From assembly GCA_023128035.1 (NCBI GenBank), contig JAGMES010000024.1:1-46091 (forward strand): a stretch of DNA of 46,091 bases, in the 5' to 3' direction. The notes under the pieces were generated by a model. It made no database searches and had not been told where the DNA came from. It was given only the letters and a program-made list of their open reading frames with translations. The position numbers were made by a program, and so were the translations under genes. Source of the stretch: Halanaerobiales bacterium. Its GTDB lineage: Bacteria > Bacillota_F > Halanaerobiia > DY22613. This document shows positions 10,901 through 21,200 of this stretch, piece after piece; the stretch's first letter is position 1; each line of letters begins with the position of its first letter.

Positions 10901-12168
10901 TTTCTATGTTCTATCATTACACCTTTTGGTTTTCCTGTGGAACCAGATGTATAAATAATATATGCTAAATTATTTGGAGAAGCAATATTTTCCAATTTAG
11001 TTTTATTGCAATCACTCAAACTTTTATCAGTAATATCTATGCTTTCACCCATAAACTCCAGTTTGTCCAAATTACTTACATCATGATGAGTAAGCAATAT
11101 ATTTACTCCACTATCTTCTATCATATACTTAATTCTCTCTTGTGGATAAGTAGGGTCAACAGGAAGATAGGCTCCTCCGGCTTTTAAAACACCCAAAATC
11201 CCAACGATCATCTCTAATGATCGTTTTACCATGATTCCAATTATATTATCAGCTTGAACCCCTTTATCTCGCAATATATGAGCTAACTGATTAGATTTTT
11301 CATTTAATTCTTTATATGTTAAAGACTCTTCCTCAAAAATCAGTGCTATATCATCAGGTCTGTTTTCAACCTGTTCTTCGAATAGCTCATGAATGGTTTT
11401 AGTTTTCAAATATTCAATTTTAGTATCATTAAACTCTAACAGTTTTTCTTTTTCTTCTCGACTAACCATCTCTAGCATTGAAATTTCTTGATCTAGATAA
11501 GCGGATAAGTTTTCAAAAATATTAAGCAGGTTTTTGCAAAAATATCTAATAATATCTTCTGAATATAATACAGAGTTATATCTTACATCCAAAGACAATT
11601 TTTCTCCCTTACTAGATAAGATAAAGACTATATCAAATTTAATAGGAAAATCATTTGTGTCATGGAGTTTATCATAAAGCAAAGCAATATTGAAAATCTC
11701 CAACTCAAAGTTCTGATCATATAAAGATTTAAGTTTATTATAAATTTCCTCAAAAGAATATTCCCCATAATTAAAAGCTTCCAATACCATCTTTTTTGTT
11801 GTATTTAATATTTCTTTAATAGTTAATTTAATAGAAATTTGGTTTCTTAATAATAGCAATTCACTAGTGTTAGCATCCTTCTTAGGAGTCATTGAACCAA
11901 TAACCAGGTCATCAACTCCTGTATATTTATTTAAAACAATATTTAATCCACTTAAAACAAGTATAAATAGTGCAATATCTGAACCTTTACTAATCCTATT
12001 CAAATTACTAGCTATCTGATCAGAAAGTTGTATCTCATAATTTGCTATCTCTGGCGTTAGCTCTTTCTTAAAGTCAGAAATTAGAGGTAATGAAATTTTT
12101 GGCAATTCGCCAGATAATTTTTTAAGCCAATACTCTTCAATCACTTTCCTTTTTTGATCATTCACCAC
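1957..12168 (-). CDS. Non-ribosomal peptide synthetase, three modules plus terminal C
   Basis: Last protein of the line, 3403 aa. Residues 1-225 are only the C-terminal half of a condensation domain, with no HHxxxDG. Then A1 with pocket residues reading DILQMGLVWK (Gly-like), T1 (Ser791), C (HHIISDG 981-987), A2 reading DAMHVGGVTK (unknown, called X), T2 (Ser1856), C (HHIISDG 2042-2048), A3 reading DAFFLGGTFK (Val/Ile-like), T3 (Ser2902) and a complete C domain (HHIISDG 3086-3092) ending in the acidic tail NDDLEEEF. There is no thioesterase, reductase or epimerase. The start is GTG-GTG at 12168/12165 behind AGGTGAG. The half C domain at the front complements the C domain at the end of the preceding protein, so the C-A junction of this module is split between two proteins. 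Specificities are read by eye; Gly is the surest. Confidence 0.93.
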   Translation of the reverse strand: MVNDQKRKVIEEYWLKKLSGELPKISLPLISDFKKELTPEIANYEIQLSDQIASNLNRISKGSDIALFILVLSGLNIVLNKYTGVDDLVIGSMTPKKDANTSELLLLRNQISIKLTIKEILNTTKKMVLEAFNYGEYSFEEIYNKLKSLYDQNFELEIFNIALLYDKLHDTNDFPIKFDIVFILSSKGEKLSLDVRYNSVLYSEDIIRYFCKNLLNIFENLSAYLDQEISMLEMVSREEKEKLLEFNDTKIEYLKTKTIHELFEEQVENRPDDIALIFEEESLTYKELNEKSNQLAHILRDKGVQADNIIGIMVKRSLEMIVGILGVLKAGGAYLPVDPTYPQERIKYMIEDSGVNILLTHHDVSNLDKLEFMGESIDITDKSLSDCNKTKLENIASPNNLAYIIYTSGSTGKPKGVMIEHRNVLNFIKGISSKIDFSSSKTILALTTISFDIFVLETLVPLAKGVKIVIASEDQQNNLELLQELLITHAINMLQLTPSRLKLLINNSDDLSCFSGIEELMVGGEAFPEHLSTTLTKNFNGRIFNLYGPTEATVWSTLQEVVDWREINIGTPIANTQIYILNENQKINPIGVNGELCIAGDGLARGYLNNPELTQEKFIIKDGKKLYRTGDLARWNANGEIDFLGRIDHQVKIRGFRIELGEIENILLSHDDIDAVVVNALENTNGDNSLAAYYISHKAFTISDFRDHLLQNLPEYMVPSYFVKLEKIPLTQNGKVNRKALPNPDVNVEQNYVAPRDQLEEKIVEIWSEVLGVDYDSIGIDTNFFELGGHSLSAFQIISKIQKFINVMITIPNFFGSPTIRQLVLVIKVAEKNEFNDLEKVEEKEYYPISYNQRRLWILYQLDPESPAYNLPGRMTLKSQVNEEWIKKALIKIMDRHESFRTGFKTINGELVQFIMPTNVIELPVEIIDISSLSANEKQQKREEIFAKVAKTIFDLSTPPLFTSVLLKLDKESYEFIFNMHHIISDGWSMEILQREFSYYCEGYSRGNEVELPPVVYQYKDFAVWHNKQLNNQKIKEKSHQFWKEKLESGFPLLDLPKDNLRTLEQSKKSSGYRCVVNKEVKDRLRKIASENNTTLFMVMFSGFNALLSYLSGQQEVVSGIASAGRDHISLQNIVGYFTNSLIQKTKVDYNESFRELLSRVDQETQGTFQHQSYPLELVLDDLKMRFPEISVLFNMLNMIDSANEELDSLDSYHIAKLQDGKFELELYVIEYKNGIEINWSYRNLLFKLETMEYIVGEYLKLLNEVSLDIGKQISEYNIFALRDIEIKGNQIEPTNLYEEFNGDYQSIVGRFNEQVAKYPDQIAVKTYNRILTYNELNLLSNQIGRMILDESKSTSNGIALLFEHDTEMIAGIFGVLKSGQYYIPLDPTYPIKRLTYMLKDSAAKMILTNDANIHLAKKLIREVENDITIININAIESISDKNLNIDIDIDIDPNDLAYILYTSGSTGTPKGVIQNHKNVLHFIKVYTNNLHIDSIDRLTLLSSYCFDAAVMDIYGALLNGATLYPYNLKDGVLSSFAKWLQDEKITIYHSIPTVYRYFIDELTGEEELSDLRLIVLGGEVVNRRDVEKYKEHFSDNCLFINGLGPTESTVTLQYFIDKQKDLGSKTVPVGFPVDETEVYLLDESSQEARVFGIGELVFKSEHLALGYLNNPAKTNEVFVTDPKTNDGRVYRTGDLGRRLPDGSIEFIGRRDFQVKVRGYRIESGEIEDKLLNHPDVKKVVVLVREAKNGNKYLCAYIVSENEINVAEVREYLAIELPDYMIPSHFVMLNELPLTSSGKVDRKALPEVDFINSGVEYIAPTNELEKNLTKIWSEVLDIAEEKIGVYHNFFELGGHSLKATQVITQIYKELNVKMPLAEFFKRPTINGLAEYIAEAENVNYLSIEKAEIKEFYPLSSAQKRMYILQQMSSENEFSRIGYNISAVTILEGDIDKNKLQETFMKLITRHESLRTSFEIIEGNPVQKIHDKVDFNIECHVSTETEIEDSKIVESFIRPFNLKIAPLFRVCLVKLSNSKHLLILDMHHIISDGTSMSIFVKEFMALYSGDDLPNLSLQYKDYAEWQFRKSGIEEIQRLESFWLTEFADEAEKGEVLSLNLPTSYKRPAIKSFEGSHCIFDIEDQGIKELSLTENVTTYMTLLAIWNIFLAKISSQEEIIVGTPVAGRSHPDLEGMIGMFVNTLAIKTSPQGEKRFADYLKEVKEKTIKVFENQDYQLEDLIEKLDLTRDLSRNPLFDVIFTLQNMDMPEVVVPGLKLKPYKQEKKISKFDLSLLGVEIGDRLNFTMEYCTKLFNQERIEQFINYFKRIVVAILQNPQVKISDIEIISEAEKQQILDEFNATTQEYPKDKTIQELFEENVQANPNQLALVFGEQQLTYLELNKKANQIARILREKGVNRDDIVTIIAKRTSQVFVCILAILKAGGAYLSVDSKYPEARKKYILEDSQSKLVLVQNNLFVENKDLLQAKEILVIEDIMNLTLDNSILQNINNPSDLAYIIYTSGTTGRPKGVMVTHRNVIRLVKNTNYFDLTKDDRVAQMGVLEFDASTFEIWGALLNGVELHIISKDIVLDFEKLERIFKQSKISTIFSTTALANQISETNIDVFAELKYLLVGGEALSPIHISRIRNKFPKLNILNGYGPTENTTFSTTLLIKEDYAERIPIGRPITNSTAYVVDKYNKLLPIGIIGELCVGGDGVARGYLNDSDLTKEKFIPNPFAEGEILYRTGDLARWLSDGTLDCLGRVDDQVKIRGFRIELGEIENKLVDYPLVKEAVVTVRKTENGDKYIAAYIVSNSEISYQELRAFLSEELPHYMVPSYIITLDKMPLTHNGKVNRSALPKPDEDVYIGTDYLPPTNEIEERLVELWRTILGVEKIGIRDNFFDLGGHSLRATTLMTKVHKEFSVEMPLQEIFLKPTIEQMSEYISKAACSLEEGKQYYNIPKVEEREYYPLSSMQKSLFIFNQKVDQTIAYNMSGVYIVNGKLEKERFAETIKKLARRHESLRTSFKFLHGQPVQIIHQDLDVEVQYLKAKESEVEDIIKEFIKPFNLAEAPLFRVGLLETEDKQILLYDMHHIISDGVSSTILVSDFAKLYQGKTLTDLRIQYKDYAIWQKDQQEIGFIKNQEEYWLKTFAKPVPPLTLPTDYQRPSVPTFEGDAVYFNLNQEITEKLEELAAKLGATTYMVLLAIYNIFLLKYANAEDVVIGTPIAGRVHEDLKEIIGVFINTLAMRNYPQKDKTFIEFVNEVKQNTLMAYDNQEYQYEMLLNALDIKPDLSRSPLYDVMFVYLNIDQVEDEMKDLKFTPYQFENTGAKYDITLYGQKNDNIINLIFRYRTQLFKKETIQKLSERFIKIAEEVTNNFEIKIADIEGVSKERKQEFLMSFNDDLEEEF

Positions 12169-12191
12169 TATCTCACCTACTTTTTATGTTT

Positions 12192-12231
12192 CTTCAGCAG
12201 AGGGGTGCTACTTACACACCCCTCACTGAAG
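12192..12231 (-). other. Intergenic hairpin between second and third synthetase genes
   Basis: In the 69-nt gap, CTTCAG + GAGGGGTG pair with CACCCCTC + CTGAAG (14 bp with a small internal loop). On the minus strand it is followed by AAACATAAAAAG, not by a U-run, so termination should be weak. It may stabilise the upstream message end or lower expression of the third gene. Confidence 0.55.
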
Positions 12232-12237
12232 ATTAAT

Positions 12238-15200
12238 CTAAAAATCAAAATCTAAATCAATTACATCACTTAACTCTTGTTCAAGGGATGTTCGATACTC
12301 TAAATCTTCTATTCTGTAATCTGTGTTATCCAGAATACTTCTTAACAAGATGATAAAACGTTCTTTCATCAATTCGATAGTCTCCTCTTTAAAAAGTTCA
12401 GTACTATATACAAAAGCACAATTAATAGAATCTGTTGTTTCTGTAGCATATAGAGTAAGATCAAATCGAGAGATCAAACTTTCCCAGTCATAGGTTTGTA
12501 ATTTTAATCCTGGTAGCTCAATTTCAGGAATATCCATATTCTGCAATAGGAACATCACATCGAAAATTGGGCTCCGACCTGGTTCTCTATTGACGACAAC
12601 TTTCCTAACCAGATCTTCAAACTGATAATCCTGATTTTCAAATGTCTGCAAAGTTCTATTTGTAACTTCTCTTAAAAACTCTTTAAATGTCTTTTCCTTT
12701 GAAGGTACATTTTTCATAGCAAGTGTGTTTACAAACATTCCAATGATCGGTTTTAGATCATAATGTTGACGGCCATCTGTTACTGTTCCAATTACAATCT
12801 CTTCATCTCCGCTCAATTTCGCAAGGAATACATTATAAATTGTAAGCAGTAACATAAATAATGTAGTTTTTTCTTCAATGATTAGTTCTTTTAACCTTTC
12901 TGTATCTTCCCTGCCCAGCTCAAAACTTATACTATTTCCTCTAAAACTTTGTACTGTTGGTCTAGGGTAATCCGTTAATAGATTTAATTTTGGTATATCG
13001 CCTGCAAATTCGTTTAACCAATATTCCTCTTGTTTCTTCATGGCATCATTTTCTAGTTGCATATTCTGCCACTCTGAGTAATCTTTGTACTGAAGTTTAA
13101 GCTCAGCTAGTTCATCTTCCCCATATAAGCACATAAACTCTTTTAGTAATATACCTTGAGAAGTTCCATCAGAAATGATATGGTGCATGTCTAGCATCAA
13201 AATATGTCTATCTTTACTTATTCTGATAAGTCCTACTCTGAGAAGAGGAGCTTTTTCAAGATTAAATGGCCTAATAAAGCTATTGATGATCTCTTTAGCT
13301 TCTTCTTCATTAGCATTAAAATATTCGATAGCAAACTCTACTTTTTCAATGATCTTTTGCACAGGTTCTCCATCTACAACTATAAATGATGTTCTAAAGC
13401 TTTCATGTCTCTTAATCAAATGCTTAAAGGTTTCTGCTAATTTTTCTTGATCAAGCTTACCTGTTAAAATATTTATAAAAGGCATGTTGTAACTCAAAGT
13501 ATCTTTATTCATCTGTTGCGTGAGATAAAGCCGTTTCTGGGCAGATGATAATCGGTAGTATTCTTTTTTCGATGTTGGTTCAATGGAGGTATACAAATTT
13601 TCCCCAGCATCATTTATAAACTCTGCAAGTTCTGCAGCAGTTGGTCGTTTAAAGAGTTCTGATAGTGGAATCTCTACATTTAATTCTTGATGAATTTTAG
13701 CGGCAACACTAACTGATTTTAGGGAATCCCCACCCAATTCAAAAAAATTCTCATGAATACTTATCTGATTGATTCCTAAGACTCCACCAAAAACTTCAAT
13801 AATTTTTTCTTCAACTTCATTTCGTGGTGCTACATAATCATCAGGAAGTTCGCCTCTAGAATATAAAATTGTTTCTGGATAAGACGATTTAGCTTCTTCG
13901 CCACTCTTTTTTGTTGCAATTAATGATTGTCCAGTTATATCGATATCAAAGTAAAGACGTTCAAAAGGATAGGTTGGTAATGGAATCCGGTGTCTCTCTT
14001 CATTTGCATAAAACTCTGACCAATTAATGTCTATTCCATTAAGCCATAAACGACCTAGTCTATTTAAGAGGAAAGAGAGGTCTGACTCATTTTCTTTTGG
14101 ATGTCTGACAAGATTGAGAACAAGATGTTGTCGAGTTTTATCTGGATGCTGTCTGGCTAAGGTACTAAGTGTTTGACCCGGGCCAGCCTCCACAAACACC
14201 CCATTCCCCACCTTGAACATTTCCCTCATCCCATCCGCAAACCGTACTGTCCCCCGAAGATGCTTCACCCAATAATCTGGATCCATCGCTTCTTCCACAG
14301 TAATCCAATTACCACTAACATTTGAGATATAAGGTATCTCAGGTTTATTAAGAGCAATCTCTTCCATCTTATCCCTAAATCTCTCCAAAATCGGATCCAT
14401 CATCATCGAATGAAATGCATGGGATGTATGAAGTCGCCTACTCTGGTAACCTTTCTCTTCTAATACTCTAGCAAACTGATCAATCGCTTCGTCTGTACCA
14501 GAAAGAACTGTACTTGCTGGCGTGTTTACAGCAGCAATAGAAATCTCTTCAGTTAATATTTGCTCTAACTCTTCATGTGATACAGGAACACTTAACATCG
14601 AACCATGAGGCATCTTATTCATTAATCGTCCTCTTAATGTAACCAAAGTCAATGCATCCTCTAACGAAAATACTCCAGATAAACATGCCGCCACATATTC
14701 ACCAATACTATGTCCGATCATAGCATCAGGTTTTATACCCCATCTTAAGAGTAATTTAGCCAGTGCGTATTCAAAAGTGAAAATTAAAGGTTGTGTGAGA
14801 TATGTTTGATTAATCTTATTTTTTAATTCTTCAACATTCTTAGAATTAACATTTTCTGGATATAGAATCTCTTTTAAGTCTTCATCGATGAGTGGCTGTA
14901 AAATACCCAAACATTCATCGACAACTTCTCTAAATGCCAACTCATTCTGATAAAGCTCAAGTCCCATATTCATATACTGAGAACCCTGACCAGAGAACAT
15001 AAAAAATACGGGCCGATGGTTCTTACCTACTGACGATGTAAACACTTTTTTCGAATCAAGTGACGATAACCCATCTATCAGCTCATCTACATCTCTAACA
15101 ATCATCATTCTCCGATTTTTAAATGGCTTTCTACCAACCTGAAGAGTATACGCTACATCCGCAAGATTACTCTCTGGGTTTTTCTTTAAGTAATCAATTA

Positions 15201-18200
15201 AATTATCTGTTGTTCGCTCAAGAGATGAAGCAGATTTAGCAGAAAGCATGATCAGTTTATATGGTCTAGTTTCTAACGAATCTTTCATCTCTGGCGCTTC
15301 TTCTAATATTATATGAGCATTTGTACCACCAATACCAAATGAACTAACTCCAGCCCGTAAAGGATATTTGCCATTTTTCCATTCCTTCAATTCAGTGTTA
15401 ACATAAAATGGACTATTATCAAAATCAATCTTTGGATTCGGAGATTTAAAATGCAAACTAGGTGGTATGAACTTATACTCCAACGCCAGAACCGTCTTAA
15501 TAAATCCTGCAATCCCTGCTGCAATATTTAAATGACCCACATTTGTCTTAACTGATCCAATTCCACAATAATTTCTTTTTTCAGAATCAAAAGCTAATTT
15601 TAAAGCTTCCACTTCAATTGGATCACCTAAAGTTGTTGCTGTGCCATGGGTTTCGATATAACTTATACTTGCCGAATCAACTTCTGCCATATGTTGGGCA
15701 GCTTTGATAACCTCGGCCTGACCCTCCACACTCGGTGCTGTAAAGCCAACTTTTCTAACACCGTCATTGTTGATAGCAGAACCTTTGATCACAGCATGAA
15801 TATAATCTCCATCTTTAATAGCGTCATCAAGCCGCTTTAAAACAGCAATACCCACACCATCTCCAAAAATTGTTCCTTTCGCCTCAGCATCAAATGCTCG
15901 GCAATGACCATCTGGTGATTTAATCATTCCTTCCTGATAAATATAACCTGATTTCTTAGGAAGCGATAGTGATACTCCACCAGTTAAAGCCATATCACAC
16001 TTTCCGCTTAATAAATTCTGACACGCGAGATCAATTGCAACTAATGAAGTTGAGCAAGCTGCTTGTACTGTAAAGGCTGGCCCTTGTAAGTTAAGTTTAT
16101 ATGAAATCCGGGTGCTTAAAAAATCTCTACCATTTAAAGTTGCTACAACATATTGATCTGCAGGGTTTTGAATTCTTGAATATGCGCGAGCCATCCAGGC
16201 ATGATTTGGTGAAGAACCTGCATAAACTCCGATTGATCCAGCATATGTATCTGCATTGTAACCTGCATTCTCCAAAGCTTCCCAGGCACAAACATGTAAA
16301 AGTCTAAATTGTGGATCCATCATCTCTACTTCTCTTGGAGAATAATCAAAGAATAATGGATCAAAGTACTCGATATCCTCTAGAACACCTTTTGCCTTAA
16401 TATAATTTGGATTTTGAATAAGTTCTGGTTCGATGCCAGCCTCTTCTAATTCTTCATCTGTAAAGAAAGTGATCGATTCGACGCCATTTTTTAAGTTGGC
16501 CCAGAATTCATCTACATTCTTAGCTCCAGGAAATCTTCCAGCTATACCAATTACCGCAATCTCAAATCCTGTTCTACCATCAGATTTTTCTTCACTTTCC
16601 CTAAGTTCTCTTAGTCTGTCTTTCCCTTCATTTATTGCATCATTCCGATTCTTTTGATCAGATATGCTCTGAATTGAAGCACTATCATCAGATGTGTGTA
16701 GATACTTAGCGAAAGAACGAATTGTCGGATATCTAAACATTGTTACCACAGAGACATCTTTATCAATAACTTCTTTTAATTCTGTATTTACCTGAATTAG
16801 ATCAAAGGAATTACCTCCAAGATCAAAGAAATTATCATCCACACCCACTTCATTTACAGTAAGAACATTCTTCCAGATATCTGCAATCATTTGTTCTAAA
16901 TTATTTTTCGGAGCAACAAAAGTAGTTCCCAATTTTGGACGATTCACTTCAAGCTCTGGGAGTTGTTTTCTATCTATCTTGCCATTTGGAGTCAATGGCA
17001 TCTCATCTAACTGAACAAAATATGCTGGAATCATATATGCAGGCAACTCATCTGATAAATATGCCCTTAACTTAGTTACTGTAAGTTCTGTCTTAGAAAC
17101 AAAGTATGCTGCTAAAGATTTTACAGATTTTTTCGTTTCAACTGCAGTTACAACAATTTCCATGATCTCATCATGGGCCAGCAACCTGCTCTCGATCTCA
17201 CCCAGCTCAATTCGATAACCTCTGATCTTCACCTGATTATCGATTCTGCCCAAAAACTCAATCTCTCCATTTGAGAGCCATCTCACGAGATCACCAGTCC
17301 GATAAATTCTCTTTCCATCTTGATATGGATTAGCGATAAATTTTTCTTCTGTGAGGTCAGGAGTATTTAAATACCCTCGTGTTACTCCATCTCCACCAAT
17401 ACACAATTCTCCCGCTACCCCGACTGGTTGAATATGACCAGAACGATCAAGGATATAGATTTGAGTATTGGCTATAGGAGTTCCGATTGTGACCTTATCT
17501 GCCTTAGTAACATCTTTGATAGCAGACCAAACTGTTGTCTCAGTTGGGCCATATAAATTATATATTTTGCCTGCAAACTGGCTTTGCACCTTTTTAAGCA
17601 ATTGATCTGGAAACGCTTCTCCACCAACCATCAAAACTTTAATGCCTTTAAGCCAGGTCTGATCATTGCCTTCCATCAATAATGTCAGCCGTGATGGAGT
17701 CACCTGTACCATATCTACTTCACTTTCAATTATTATATTTTTGAGTAAACTAAGATCATTTTGATGATTTTCATCTGCAATCACGACCGCTAATCCACTC
17801 GCCAACGGTACCAATGTTTCTAATACAAAGATATCGAAAGAGATTGTTGTCAATGCAAGTATTTTCTTTTCTGCAGCAAATTCGATTTTAGAGATAATCG
17901 CTTTTATAAAGTTAACCACATTCTGATGTTCAATCATTACACCTTTTGGCTTACCAGTTGATCCAGATGTATAGATCACATATGCCAGATTATCTGGAGA
18001 AGCGATGTTTGCCAAATTAGCATCAGCAAACTTTTCGATACTCTCATCAGTTACGTCTATAATTTCGCCTGTAAACTGAATACTATTTAGTTGATCTAAT
18101 AAACCTTTTTCGATTAGCAAAATAGCTGCATTACTATCTTCTAACATATACTTTACTCGATCATCAGGATATGATGGATCAATCGGCAGATAAACGCCCC

Positions 18201-21200
18201 CTGCTTTTAAGATTCCTAAAATTCCAACCATCATCTCAATTGAACGTGTTAGCATGATACCAACCAAACTATCTTTTGCGACACCTTTTGAGCGCAATAG
18301 ATTAGCAAGTTGATTTGACTTGTTATTCAATTCCCGATAAGTCAAACACTTGTCACCATAAACAAGGGTTTTCAGATCTGGAGTCTTTTCAACCTGTTCT
18401 TCAAATATCTGATGTATAGTTTTATCTTTTGAGTATTCTAGTGCTGTATCATTAAAGTCATATAGTATTTGAGTCTTTTCACTCTCTGTAAGTATTTCGA
18501 TATCTGCTAACTTGTTCTCAGATTCTTCTAGTACAGCAGAAACTATCTTCATAAAGTAGCCAATAAATCTTTGAATCGTCTCTTCTTTAAATAACTTTGT
18601 GCTATACTCTACGGTAAATCTTAAACTGTTTCCATCAACATCATCAATTTCCACACCATAAAAACTAAGATCAAACTTGGAAACTTCGCTCTCAAAATCA
18701 TATGGCTTTAACTTTAGACCAGGAATCTCAACTTCCGGCATATCCATATTCTGTAATGCAAAGAAAACATCAAAGAGTGGATTTCTACTTACATCCCTCG
18801 CCACATTAGCTTTTTGCACAAGGCCCTCAAAGGGATACTCCTGATTTTCAAATGCCTGTAGTGTCTGATTACTAACTTCTCCTAAAAAATCTGTAAATCT
18901 CTTATCAGCAGTTGGCTTATTTCTCAATACTAGAGTGTTAATAAACACTCCAATGATACTCTGAAGATCTGGATGCCGTCTTCCCGCAATCGGTGTACCG
19001 ACAATAATATCATCCTGACCACTTAATTTTGCAAGTAATACATTATATACCGCTAAGAGAACCATATACAGAGTCGCGTTTTCATTACGAGCTAGTTTTT
19101 TAAGTCCTTCTGTTTCTTTATGCCCAATCTCAAAGAGATTTCTATTTCCTGCAAAACTTTGCACTGTTGGTCTTTGATAATCAATCGGTAGATCAATTAC
19201 TGGAATCTGACCCGAAAACTCTTTTAACCAGTATTCTTCTTGTTTTTTAATCAAAGCATTGCTCTGCTCAGTATTTTGCCATTCCGCATAATCTTTGTAC
19301 TGAATTCTTAACTCAGGCAACTCTTCACCACTATATAAAGACATAAAATCTTTAACAAATATCCCGATTGAAGTACCATCTGAGATAATATGATGGATAT
19401 CAACGATCAATAAATGCTCATTTTCAGCAACCTTAATCAGCCCTACTCTAAAGAGAGGCGCTTTCTCTATGTCAAAAGGCCTGATAAAGTTTGTAATTAT
19501 CTCATCTGCTTCTACTTTAATTGATTCGAAATATTCGATTGCAAAATCTAAACTCAGATCATTAATTTTCTGGACAGCCTGTCTATCAACCATTTCAAAA
19601 GAAGTTCTTAGACTTTCATGTCTATTGATTAATTTCCTAAATACAGCCTCTAGTTTAGCTATCTCTATTTCACCCTCTAAGAGAGCAACTGTCGGAATAT
19701 TATAACCTGTCTCTAACTTTTGCAGAATAAATAATCTCTTCTGTGCTGAAGATAATGAATAATATTCCATCTCTTTAGCAACTTCTATCGCTGTATAGCT
19801 CTCCTTCTTAGCTACTTCAAGATACTTAGCTATACCAGAAACGGTTGAGTTTTTAAATATCTCTGGTAATGGTACCTTTACATCAAACTCTTTATAAATC
19901 TTCGAGATCAATTGAGTAGCTTTTAAAGAATGTCCGCCCAATTCAAAGAAATTGTTATTAACTCCTATCTTTTCTGCCTCTATACCGAGAACATTGGCCC
20001 AAATATTAGCCAGAATTTTTTCAGTTTCATTTCTCGGTGCAATATATTCCACTCCTACCACCACAAAATCTGGTTCTGGCAGAACTCGTCTGTTTATCTT
20101 ACCAGATTGGGTAACAGGGAACTCATTCATCCGAACATAATAAACTGGAATCATATAATCTGGCAGTTCTTTAGCTAAAAACTCTCTTAGTTCAGATGCT
20201 TGAATCTCTTCTTTAGAAACATAATAACCACATAGATATTTTGTGCCATTTCCATCTTCTTTGGCTAAAACAACTGCTTCTTTGACATCAGGATAAGTGA
20301 TAAGTTTATTCTCAATCTCTCCTAATTCGATGCGATAACCTCTTATTTTAACCTGAGCATCTCCTCTGCCAATAAACTCAATACTTCCATCTATCAAACG
20401 CCGTCCTAAATCGCCTGAACGATAAACTCTGCCTTCATTAGATAGTGAATCATTTACAAATACTTCGGCAGTTTTTTCAGGATTATTCAGATATCCTGGA
20501 GAGAGATAATCACTCTTATAAACAATCTCACCTATACAAAAAACTCCGACTTCTTCATTATTATCATCAATCAAGAAGACTTCTGTTTCATCAACAGGGA
20601 AACCAACTGGTACTGCTTCTTTTAATACTTCTGTCTCTTTATCAATAAAATACTGTAAAGTAACCGTCGATTCAGTTGGACCCAGACCATTAACGAAAAG
20701 ACAATCATCTTTGAAATATCTCTTATATCTCTCGACATCACGCTTATAGACTGCTTCTCCACCCAAAACGATCAATCTTAATTCTGGAAACTCATCATCT
20801 TCAGTCAACTCGTCAGTAAAGTATCTATAGACTGTTGGTATAGAATGATAAATCGTAATCTTTTCATCCCTAAGCCAATTCGATAATTGAATTAAATCTC
20901 CCGATTTCTTGAGATCATACAGATATAGTGCTGCTCCATTTAGCAAAGCACCATATATATCCATCACCGCTGCATCAAAACTATATGATGAGAGTAATGT
21001 TAAGCGATCATCTGAACTGATATGTAAATTATTTGTGTACACTTCAATGAAATGCAGTACATTTTTATGCTTCTGGATTACCCCTTTGGGCTTACCAGTT
21101 GAACCAGATGTATAAAGAATATAGGAGATACTATCTGGATCAATTGTGTGATTTATATTTTTCTTTGATACTGCAGGATCAATCTCTTCAATATTAACTA

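Noticed and set aside
12192..12231. Intergenic hairpin as a full terminator
   Set aside because: No T-run on the minus strand; kept as a structural element only.
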